A stretch of 64,000 nt of DNA from G020354785 sp964521285 (lineage in GTDB: Bacteria > Bacteroidota > Bacteroidia > Bacteroidales > UBA10428). Location of the stretch: assembly GCA_964521285.1 (NCBI GenBank), contig CAZFQS010000005.1, forward strand, positions 132,241-196,240, in the 5' to 3' direction. The position numbers and the translations under genes are program-made. Below are positions 43,394 through 50,361 of the stretch, in pieces (within the stretch, counting starts at the first letter, position 1; each line of letters opens with the position of its first letter). The notes under the pieces are model-generated. The model saw nothing but the letters and a program-made list of their open reading frames with translations. It was not told the origin of the DNA and did not search any database.

Positions 43394-43424
43394 GAGGCTG
43401 GTAATTTTATCAGCCTCTTTTTTT
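43394..43424 (+). terminator. Terminator after the T9SS carbohydrate-binding protein gene
   Basis: GAGGCTG (43394-43400) pairs with CAGCCTC (43411-43417) across a 10-base loop and is followed by seven T residues. Confidence 0.85.
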
Positions 43425-43513
43425 GATTAATTTTAAAAGACATAAAGAGTATTTAGATATAGAAATTACGATAATTTACTATTTTTCGTAATATTTTAAT
43501 ACAAAAACCACAT

Positions 43514-43888
43514 ATGATGGATAAAATTTTTCCAAGGCAGGACGTAGCCCGCAGCATTTTTAATGCAATGAATACGCGGGATTTCTCGGAGTTTGAAAAT
43601 TTTGTTTCTGAAGATGTTGTTTTTGATTTCCCGGGAGCCGGACGTATCGAAGGTTATAAAAGGGTTCTTATTTTTCTTAAGGCATTGTTGAGAAAGTACC
43701 CGAAACTTACATTTACCATATCTGAAATCATCGCTGATAATCAGAGGGCATGTGCAGTATGGACAAATGAAGGTGAAGATTTGGATGGCAATCACTATTC
43801 AAACAGCGGTATAACACTTTTATATTTCAGGGGTGAAAAATTAACATTTATAAGTGATTATTTTAAAGATACTTCATTCGTAAAATAG
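43514..43888 (+). CDS. NTF2-like/SnoaL-fold protein
   Basis: A 124-residue protein with the cone-shaped alpha-beta fold of nuclear transport factor 2-like proteins: helix VARSIFNAMNTRDFSEFENF, then strand VSEDVVFDFPGAGRIEGYKRV, the SEIIADNQRACAVWTNEGED strand pair and YSNSGITLLYFRGEKLTFISDYF at the C-terminus. Many members are small-molecule isomerases or hydrolases; the substrate cannot be inferred. It precedes a flavoprotein gene by 42 bases on the same strand and may be co-transcribed. Confidence 0.75.
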   Translation: MMDKIFPRQDVARSIFNAMNTRDFSEFENFVSEDVVFDFPGAGRIEGYKRVLIFLKALLRKYPKLTFTISEIIADNQRACAVWTNEGEDLDGNHYSNSGITLLYFRGEKLTFISDYFKDTSFVK

Positions 43889-43930
43889 TTATAAATCCTG
43901 AGTTTTATTTTTTATTATTTAATTTCTACC

Positions 43931-44590
43931 ATGAAGAAAGTATTAGCATTAAATGGCAGTATGCGCGCATATGGAAATACAACAATCCTGTTGCAGTATT
44001 TTCTTGATGGTGCAAAAAATTTTACCGGGGACGTTGAAGAGATAGTTGCCCGTGATATTAATATTGAATACTGCAGGGGCTGTCTCCGCTGTAACCTCCT
44101 TGGCCGGTGTTCAGTAAGTGGAGATGACTGGCTGGAGATAAGCAATAAAATACTTGATGCAAATGTGATTGTATTTGCTTCGCCTATATATTTTCATCAT
44201 ATTACCGCTTCACTGAAAAAGATTATTGAACGGTTCCGTTCATTTGTTCACGTACAGATAACAGAGACGGGCCTGATTCATACCCCATGGCAGGAATGGG
44301 ACAAAGATATTGTATTGTTACTGTGCATGGGTTCTTCAGATGTTTCAGATGCCAGGCCGGTTATTGAGCTTTTTAAATTTATCAAATCAATTCTCGGATC
44401 GAAAAACAGGTTACATATAATAACTGCAACCAGACTTGCCGTTATAAAACAGGTAATCAAAACAGAGGAACAGCTTAGGGAACTTTATCCGAAACTTAAT
44501 CTGCCGGTAGATCTTGCTAAAGAAGACTTCAGTAAAAATCAGAAAGTATTAAAACAGTGCTTCGAACTCGGGAAAGTTCTTGCGCAATGA
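43931..44590 (+). CDS. Flavodoxin-like NAD(P)H-dependent reductase with Fe-S cysteine motif (Isf-like)
   Basis: A 219-residue flavodoxin-fold protein. FMN phosphate loop LNGSMRAYGNTTILLQYFL at the N-terminus, then CRGCLRCNLLGRC (about residues 48-60), a compact C-x2-C-x2-C-x4-C motif of the iron-sulfur flavoprotein family, and VFASPIYFHHITASLKKIIERF for the isoalloxazine side. Likely reduces oxygen, peroxide or quinones. The C-terminal 60 residues are helical and variable. Confidence 0.82.
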   Translation: MKKVLALNGSMRAYGNTTILLQYFLDGAKNFTGDVEEIVARDINIEYCRGCLRCNLLGRCSVSGDDWLEISNKILDANVIVFASPIYFHHITASLKKIIERFRSFVHVQITETGLIHTPWQEWDKDIVLLLCMGSSDVSDARPVIELFKFIKSILGSKNRLHIITATRLAVIKQVIKTEEQLRELYPKLNLPVDLAKEDFSKNQKVLKQCFELGKVLAQ

Positions 44591-44614
44591 AAAAGATTAG
44601 TATATTTAATTTTA

Positions 44615-45070
44615 TTAAAAAGTGATTATGTTTCGCCCTTCCTTAATGTAATCTGTTAATACTTTGCCTATATAATAAACATTAATTCCCAGTTCTTCGA
44701 GTTTTTCAGATACTCCATACATGTCTGAACATCCTTTACATGCCTTAACCACAACTCCCGATTCAATTATTTTCTTTATATAGTCCTGTAATTCTTTATC
44801 TTCTGAAAGAAGTTTTGAAGATGGTCCCCATACTATTAGTGTTAGATCGTCCCACCATTTATATTTTTTAGCATTATAAGTATACATAAACACCATTTTT
44901 AAAGCAACTTCCCTGTCTCCACTTGTCCATATGATTACCAGTTTCTCACTATCAGGTATTTTTAATGTGTCAGGTGATTGAGGACTATTAGTAGTTTGAG
45001 CCTTTATATAACCAGAAGTTATTAATGTATAAAAAACTAAAATCGCAAAGGTTAATAATTTATGTTTCAT
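44615..45070 (-). CDS. Periplasmic DsrE-family protein
   Basis: A 151-residue protein with signal peptide (LLTFAILVFYTLITSGYIKAQ) and a DsrE/DsrF-like fold: KLVIIWTSGDREVALKMVFMYTYNA, TLIVWGPSSKLLSEDKELQDYI and VVVKACKGCSDMYGVSEKLEELGI. The CKGC pair could carry sulfur or a disulfide. Periplasmic members are linked to sulfur handling. It is preceded by a textbook AAGGAGG ribosome-binding site, unusual for this genome, and by an AhpD-like gene 52 bases upstream. Confidence 0.82.
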   Translation of the reverse strand: MKHKLLTFAILVFYTLITSGYIKAQTTNSPQSPDTLKIPDSEKLVIIWTSGDREVALKMVFMYTYNAKKYKWWDDLTLIVWGPSSKLLSEDKELQDYIKKIIESGVVVKACKGCSDMYGVSEKLEELGINVYYIGKVLTDYIKEGRNIITF

Positions 45071-45077
45071 TTTTATT

Positions 45078-45084
45078 CCTCCTT
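45078..45084 (-). promoter_or_regulatory. Strong Shine-Dalgarno site of the DsrE gene
   Basis: AAGGAGG on the minus strand, seven bases before the ATG at 45070. Nearly all other genes in the window lack such a site. Confidence 0.8.
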
Positions 45085-45122
45085 AAGTTTTAAGTTGTAT
45101 TTATTTTATAACAAGATTTGCA

Positions 45123-45476
45123 CTAGCCTGAAGTATAAAAATCGAGTACATTCATTGCAAACCTGGCAGATACGGTTCCCGGCCCCCCACTCATTTCTAT
45201 ACCCACTTCTATTGATTCAAGGATCTCGTCTTCACTGGCTCCCTCATTCAGGGCTTGTTTTATATGCCATTCCATACATGATTCACAATTGATTACTATC
45301 GAAATTCCTACTGCAATGAATTCTTTGTACTTTTTACTCAGTTTACCATCCTTGTAAGTTTTCTGTTCCATATCAATAAAAGACTGGTAGACTTTTGATT
45401 TTTTGCTGTAAAACGAGTGTGCCTTTTTTCTTGATTTTATAAGCTCTTCAATCCTGTGTTTGTCTGAATTTTCCAT
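45123..45476 (-). CDS. Carboxymuconolactone decarboxylase/AhpD-like protein
   Basis: A 117-residue all-helical protein. The core KEFIAVGISIVINCESCMEWHIKQAL contains the CxxC and the His of AhpD-type redox sites (about residues 59-66), followed by GASEDEILESIEVGIEMSGGPGTVSA, where the GGP stretch is common in the family. Members act as alkylhydroperoxidases or thiol-disulfide partners. Encoded upstream of the DsrE gene and probably in the same transcript. Confidence 0.85.
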   Translation of the reverse strand: MENSDKHRIEELIKSRKKAHSFYSKKSKVYQSFIDMEQKTYKDGKLSKKYKEFIAVGISIVINCESCMEWHIKQALNEGASEDEILESIEVGIEMSGGPGTVSARFAMNVLDFYTSG

Positions 45477-45608
45477 TTGCTATTATTTTTAGTGGTTGTT
45501 ATATTATATGATCTTTCCCAGCTTAGCTGAAAGCAGAAATAAATAATTTCTCTTTATCCGCAAAGATAAGATAAGATTAAATTTCACAAGATTTTAGGCA
45601 GAGTAAAA

Positions 45609-47699
45609 CTATTTGTTTCTTAATATTATTAGTTTATCGCCTATTATTACTCCATCAAATTCTATCAGGACATAATATAACCCGCTATGTATATTGTATA
45701 ATTCATTGATGTCAAGTAAGTATCTATAGATATTTATTCCATTTACAAGTTTGGAATCGCTAAATACAACCTTTCCTGAAGAATCAATTAGTTTAATATA
45801 AGCCAGTCCGTTTACAGGCATTTTAACTTCAAAGACAATTTCAACAATATCGGAGCAGGGATTGGGATATATTGATTTTATATTGAACAGTTTATTTTCT
45901 TCTTCTGCAATATTTGGTGTTTCAAAAAATATTCCTGTTACATCACCTCCCCCTCCTGTAAAGCTTGTGAACGGACTAATAACACCGTAATTTAAACTTA
46001 TATCTATTATTTCCTGTTTTATACTCTCTGCAATGCTTGTGTTATCCAGATTTAAATAATAGTCAATTAAAAGATCCTCTATTTTCTTCTTTGCCCATAA
46101 TTTGGTTAGAAACTGGTACTGACTGTTTGCTGTATCAGACAATTCCGGATAATATACATATTCAACAGAACTGGAATAAGCATTACCGGTTATGGTAGCG
46201 GTTAAACCTGCTGCTTCCTGATATCTGCCAACCAAAATCATTTGCTGACCTTTATAAAGATTAGGCAGTTGGCTGGGATATAATTCATTAATTATGGCCG
46301 GGGAAAAAGTAACCATTGTGTTCAATAAAACGGGATTTCTAATCATAAGATAAAAATCTGTAATAACATCTTCCAGTTGGTTATTGGCTAAAAATTCACA
46401 TATTCCGTTATTATTATTTGCAATTGTAGTTAATAGTCTCTCATTTGTATAACTGCCGATTCCAAATGTAAATACTGATATTTGCTTCTCGGATTGAATA
46501 ATTAAATCATCAATATACTCTATAAGATCATCGGTATTTATTATTCCTGAAGTCTGTTCTCCGTCTGTGAAGAAGATTATAATATTTGCAGTATTTGTAT
46601 CAGCCACAGAAAATTGAGGTACAGCCACACTAAATGCACTTGATATGTTAGTTGAGCCCTCGGCAATAAGAGAATTAATGTAAGTCAGCGCCGCATTTTC
46701 GTTCGCAGTATTAAAATCAACGTGTTCGGACCTGAATGTTGTTACATTATCAGCAAATGAAATAATGTTAAATTTGTCACCTTCATTTAAATTTTCCACG
46801 ATAAATTTTGCAGCATTTCTTGCCTGCACTATTTTGTCTCCTGACATACTTCCTGATCTGTCAATGATCAATGTAAATACTTTATCAATTACGTCAGTAT
46901 TTTCACTTGGGTCAGGTTCAACAATAAACGCAAAGAATCCCCTTCCATATTCGTCCTTGGTCAGACTGTCAGCTATAAAAGTACTCAGACTGAATAAACC
47001 CAATTCTTCCAGGTTCAGGGAATAACTAATGTAATAGTCTGCACTGGCAGCCTGTTCATATGCTATATACCCGATTGATGCCTGATTCCCTGAATTATTT
47101 GTAGATGTAGCAGTATGGCTAAGTAGATTTATTTCCTCAATTGTCCTTTCTGAATTAAGTGTAAAAGATAATTCTGCCAAATTCACTATTTGGCTTTGTA
47201 TTAATTGATAATTATTGGGATAATAGTACTTTACTTCACCATACTTATATTTCAGCAGTTCAACATATGATAATTCAACAATGATAGTTGAATCCTGTCC
47301 AAGTTTCTGTTCTATATTAAAGTAAAGGGGGTTATCACCTAAATAATTTTTTAAATTATAATCCTGTTCGCCGGGGCCTCCTCCTGTTGTAGTATCCTGT
47401 GGAGTAGGTGAGAAATCGGCTGTATACCATATCCCGTTAATTTTGTATCTGAGCCTGGTTGCACTGGCATCCTCAGGTAAAGGGAATGCATATTTAATTG
47501 TTAGACTATCTCCAAGATTATTCAGAAAGGTTTGGGCAGTTGTTGTAAGAGAAACCTGGCTTTCAACTAAAACTTCCACTTTGGAATCTGTTAAACGCAG
47601 ATAAGTCTCAACTTGAGATTTATCAAACACTACACCATTACTAAATACTAGTCCTGATGTAAAAACAAGGAATAGAAAAGATACGATTATATTTTTCAT
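45609..47699 (-). CDS. VIT and VWA domain protein with T9SS sorting domain
   Basis: A 696-residue exported protein. Signal peptide (IIVSFLFLVFTSGLVFS), VIT domain (about residues 30-180: TDSKVEVLVESQVSLTTTAQ, INGIWYTADFSPT), von Willebrand A domain (about 265-455) with an intact MIDAS start DRSGSMSGDKIVQARNAAK and FFTDGEQTSGI. A C-terminal type A sorting domain follows (about 615-695: IKSIYPNPCSDIVEIVF, SGLYYVLI). This is the inter-alpha-trypsin-inhibitor layout, probably a metal-dependent adhesion protein on the cell surface. It depends on T9SS for export; a PorT-like gene is in this window. Confidence 0.88.
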   Translation of the reverse strand: MKNIIVSFLFLVFTSGLVFSNGVVFDKSQVETYLRLTDSKVEVLVESQVSLTTTAQTFLNNLGDSLTIKYAFPLPEDASATRLRYKINGIWYTADFSPTPQDTTTGGGPGEQDYNLKNYLGDNPLYFNIEQKLGQDSTIIVELSYVELLKYKYGEVKYYYPNNYQLIQSQIVNLAELSFTLNSERTIEEINLLSHTATSTNNSGNQASIGYIAYEQAASADYYISYSLNLEELGLFSLSTFIADSLTKDEYGRGFFAFIVEPDPSENTDVIDKVFTLIIDRSGSMSGDKIVQARNAAKFIVENLNEGDKFNIISFADNVTTFRSEHVDFNTANENAALTYINSLIAEGSTNISSAFSVAVPQFSVADTNTANIIIFFTDGEQTSGIINTDDLIEYIDDLIIQSEKQISVFTFGIGSYTNERLLTTIANNNNGICEFLANNQLEDVITDFYLMIRNPVLLNTMVTFSPAIINELYPSQLPNLYKGQQMILVGRYQEAAGLTATITGNAYSSSVEYVYYPELSDTANSQYQFLTKLWAKKKIEDLLIDYYLNLDNTSIAESIKQEIIDISLNYGVISPFTSFTGGGGDVTGIFFETPNIAEEENKLFNIKSIYPNPCSDIVEIVFEVKMPVNGLAYIKLIDSSGKVVFSDSKLVNGINIYRYLLDINELYNIHSGLYYVLIEFDGVIIGDKLIILRNK

Positions 47700-47887
47700 G
47701 GCTGATATTATTTATAGTCTGTAAGTTATTTTGCATTTTACCTGAACGGATTTTAATATAAAATATTCTGCAACAATAACAATCCGTTAGAAAGTTAAAA
47801 TAAATCTGTGTAAGAATATATTAACCTAAATTTACGAATTATTTTATTGCGAAGCAATTATAATGCTTTTACCAAATATATGACGGG
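47700..47887. other. Intergenic region upstream of the VIT/VWA gene
   Basis: Part of a 642-base gap without an intact gene. AT-rich, no clear consensus promoter on the minus strand; nothing else recognised. Confidence 0.5.
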
Positions 47888-48128
47888 TTACAGGTCTTTC
47901 AGTTTTTTAAATCTTGTTAGTGCTTCAACAAAATAATAGTCAGCATAAGTAAGAGGCACATCCACCTCGCTATTGTTCGGCATATGACCTACACTGTGTT
48001 TAAGAATGAAATTTCCATTATTGCCTAATGCATTACGATATTGCTATGTCATAAAACTCCGGTACATCAAACTTAGTGACAGCAAGCAGTAATATGATAA
48101 AAATAAGATGTATGTACCTGTTGTTCAT
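47888..48128 (-). pseudogene. Remnant of a GH88/GH105-type unsaturated glucuronyl hydrolase
   Basis: On the minus strand an ATG at 48126-48128 starts MNNRYIHLIFIILLLAVTKF, a signal-like segment, and meets a stop (TCG TAA) after 31 codons. In another frame the DNA then encodes ALGNNGNFILKHSVGHMPNN followed by SEVDVPLTYADYYFVEALTR and FKKLKDL, ending in TAA. That tail matches the C-terminus of GH88-family glucuronyl hydrolases (LLKHSVG...P.NSE.DVPL.YADYYFLEAL.R). Most of the catalytic barrel is missing, so an internal deletion plus frameshift has fused the two ends. Total length is about 241 bases against more than 1100 for the intact family. Confidence 0.75.
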
Positions 48129-48341
48129 AAATATTTTTTATTTGGAAACCAAATTATAAATACCTAAGATAGGAAATTTTAAAACATTAATTATGGATTA
48201 CCGGTAAGGTGTATGCTGAGGATAATTGAAGTGGCTTTTCTGACCCGGTTTTTATCAGAATATTTAATTTATTTCCGGGTTTAAATATTTAAGTCATTCA
48301 AAGTTTAATATTTTTACCTGAAAATAATAAAATAAGGATAA
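48129..48341. other. Intergenic region with palindrome ATTTGG-AAA-CCAAAT
   Basis: A perfect 6+3+6 palindrome at 48140-48154 lies 12 bases upstream of the glycosidase remnant and may be its former operator. A spaced inverted repeat ACCCGG (48243-48248) / CCGGGT (48275-48280) lies before the nitroreductase gene. Functions unproven. Confidence 0.4.
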
Positions 48342-49094
48342 ATGTTAGAAACAATATTTGAACACCGTTCGATAAGAAAATATAAATCCATTCCTGTAGA
48401 TGATAAAGTTCTGGAGAAGATATTAATGGCCGGAACACGGGCATCAACAACAGGAAATATGCAGGTTTACAGTATGGTTGTAACAAAAGACAAAGACATA
48501 AAAAAACAACTGTGGGAAGCACATTTTAAGCAGGACATGGTATTACAGGCTCCTGTGCATATAACTTTTTGTGCTGATTTTAACAGGTTTAACAAATGGT
48601 GCCGCCAGCGAAAAGCTTATCCGGGATATGAAAATTTCCTTTCTTTTTTTACTGCAGCTATCGATGCACTGTTAGTGTCCCAGAACGTTGCACTTGCCGC
48701 AGAAGAACATAAGCTGGGGATATGCTACCTGGGTACGGCGACCTATATGGCTGATAAAATTATTGAAATACTTAATCTGCCTTCAGGAGTAGTCCCTGTT
48801 GCTGCGATTGTTATAGGTCATCCTGATGAAAATCCGGGGCTCACAGATCGATTACCCCCGGAAGCTGTTATACATTATGAAAAATATAATGATTATTCAC
48901 CCTCTGATATAGATAATATTTACCTTGAAAAGGAAGCCTCTGAGTTAACGGCTCAGTTATTAAAAGAAAATAATAAGGAGACTCTTGCCCAGGTATTTAC
49001 AGATAACCGCTATACCAGGAAGGACAATGTATATTTTTCACAGCAGTTTCTTAAAGTCCTTACAAAACAGGAATTTATGTTTAATGAGTGGTGA
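48342..49094 (+). CDS. FMN-dependent nitroreductase family protein
   Basis: A 250-residue member of the NfsA/Frp-type nitroreductase group. N-terminal EHRSIRKYKSIPVDDKVLEKIL binds the FMN phosphate, followed by AGTRASTTGNMQVYSMVVT, the central CYLGTATYMADKIIEILNLP and VVPVAAIVIGHPDENPGLTDRLPPEAVIHYEKY. The last part matches the extended C-terminal arm of NfsA-type enzymes. NAD(P)H-dependent reduction of nitro compounds or quinones is the usual activity. Monocistronic. Confidence 0.87.
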   Translation: MLETIFEHRSIRKYKSIPVDDKVLEKILMAGTRASTTGNMQVYSMVVTKDKDIKKQLWEAHFKQDMVLQAPVHITFCADFNRFNKWCRQRKAYPGYENFLSFFTAAIDALLVSQNVALAAEEHKLGICYLGTATYMADKIIEILNLPSGVVPVAAIVIGHPDENPGLTDRLPPEAVIHYEKYNDYSPSDIDNIYLEKEASELTAQLLKENNKETLAQVFTDNRYTRKDNVYFSQQFLKVLTKQEFMFNEW

Positions 49095-49104
49095 TTTATA
49101 ATAA

Positions 49105-50181
49105 TCATCTAATTTCGAATTCCATACCAAGCTTGCCGGCAATTTCTTTTAATTCCTTAGCAATGGCAGGTAACACATTAATTCCTTCTTTCATTATTCT
49201 TTCTTCATTTTTTCTTTCAGGATCTCCCGGAATCATAACCGCAGGCTTTCCAGGTGCACTTTTAGCATTTCTGAATGTCTCAACCCATTTGTCCATTTTA
49301 GCTTTAAACTCATCAGCTTTCTGGAATGCATCAATACGCATTGCGCCAAAGAAATGACCTGTGCCTTCTCCTACTTTTTCATCAAGTACAGGCAAATAAG
49401 CAACCGATGGAGGGACAAAAGGACCAAAATTGGCATTGGACAGAACTGCAGAAAATATGTCGACTATAGCACTCATACAATATCCTTTATGACTCCCATG
49501 TTCATAATCACCCCCAAGAGTGAGCATTGAACCTCCCCGCTTCAGTATTGAAGGATCATCTGACGGATTCCCATTACTGTTCTGAACGTAACCTAACAGT
49601 GTTTTTTCTCCCTTTTTTTCTGCAACTGCAAGCTTCCCCCGGGCAATTGGTGTAGTTGCGAAGTCAGCTACAAAAGGTGGCTGTTCTTTTGCAGGTACGG
49701 CAACAGCAACCGGGTTTGTACCCAATAAACGGCTTACTGAGAAAGTTGGCGCAACCAACGGATTGGCATTTGTCATTGTCAAACCTATCATATCATGTTC
49801 AAGGGCCATCATAGCATAATAACCGGCAATTCCAAAATGATTTGAATTTCCGGTTGATACCCATCCCGTACCTGCCTTTTCAGCCTTTTCAATAGCAATC
49901 TCCATTGATCTGGTAGCAGCAACCATGCCTATCGCCCTGTCACCATCAACTACTGCCGTACTTGAAGTTTCGTGTACAATTTTAATATGCGGCTTTGTAT
50001 TAATACGGTCAGCTTCCCAGAGTTGAAAATAATCTTTTATTCTTATCATTCCATGAGATGGAAGTCCCCGTAACTCAGCTGCAAGAAAAACCTTTGAGGC
50101 CATTAAAGCATGCTCGTCACTACAACCCATTTTTATGAAAATATTACTTGTAAAGTCCAGCAGGTAATTGTATGTATACAT
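49105..50181 (-). CDS. Ldh family (malate/lactate/ureidoglycolate/sulfolactate dehydrogenase-like) oxidoreductase
   Basis: About 358 residues of the LDH2/MDG2 fold, unrelated to classical lactate dehydrogenase. Motifs: ELRGLPSHGMIRIKDYF (catalytic His region, about residues 36-52), VSTGNSNHFGIAGYYA (nicotinamide site), VADFATTPIARGKLAVA, and GGDYEHGSHKGYCMSAIVDIFS near the C-terminus. I start at the ATG at 50179-50181 (MYTYNYLLDF); a GTG 16 codons upstream adds an unlikely hydrophobic tail. Substrate cannot be determined. Convergent with the nitroreductase gene, ten bases apart. Confidence 0.87.
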   Translation of the reverse strand: MYTYNYLLDFTSNIFIKMGCSDEHALMASKVFLAAELRGLPSHGMIRIKDYFQLWEADRINTKPHIKIVHETSSTAVVDGDRAIGMVAATRSMEIAIEKAEKAGTGWVSTGNSNHFGIAGYYAMMALEHDMIGLTMTNANPLVAPTFSVSRLLGTNPVAVAVPAKEQPPFVADFATTPIARGKLAVAEKKGEKTLLGYVQNSNGNPSDDPSILKRGGSMLTLGGDYEHGSHKGYCMSAIVDIFSAVLSNANFGPFVPPSVAYLPVLDEKVGEGTGHFFGAMRIDAFQKADEFKAKMDKWVETFRNAKSAPGKPAVMIPGDPERKNEERIMKEGINVLPAIAKELKEIAGKLGMEFEIR

Positions 50182-50294
50182 AATAAAAAACTTTTTATTA
50201 AAGTAGTAAATATAAGAACATAGATGCACAAATTTACCCGGAGGAAAAAAAAATTACGGGTAAAAGTGCGTTATACACGCAATAAGTTAGATTA

Positions 50295-50329
50295 TTTGAA
50301 TATTATAAATTAAGAGTTACTTATATTTG
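50295..50329 (+). promoter_or_regulatory. Promoter for the PurL-like gene
   Basis: TTTG (50295-50298), a 23-base spacer and TATATTTG (50322-50329). The -7 is perfect; the spacer is two bases longer than usual. Confidence 0.45.
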
Positions 50330-50361
50330 TTTTAAGTAATTAATTTAAAATAATATATATC

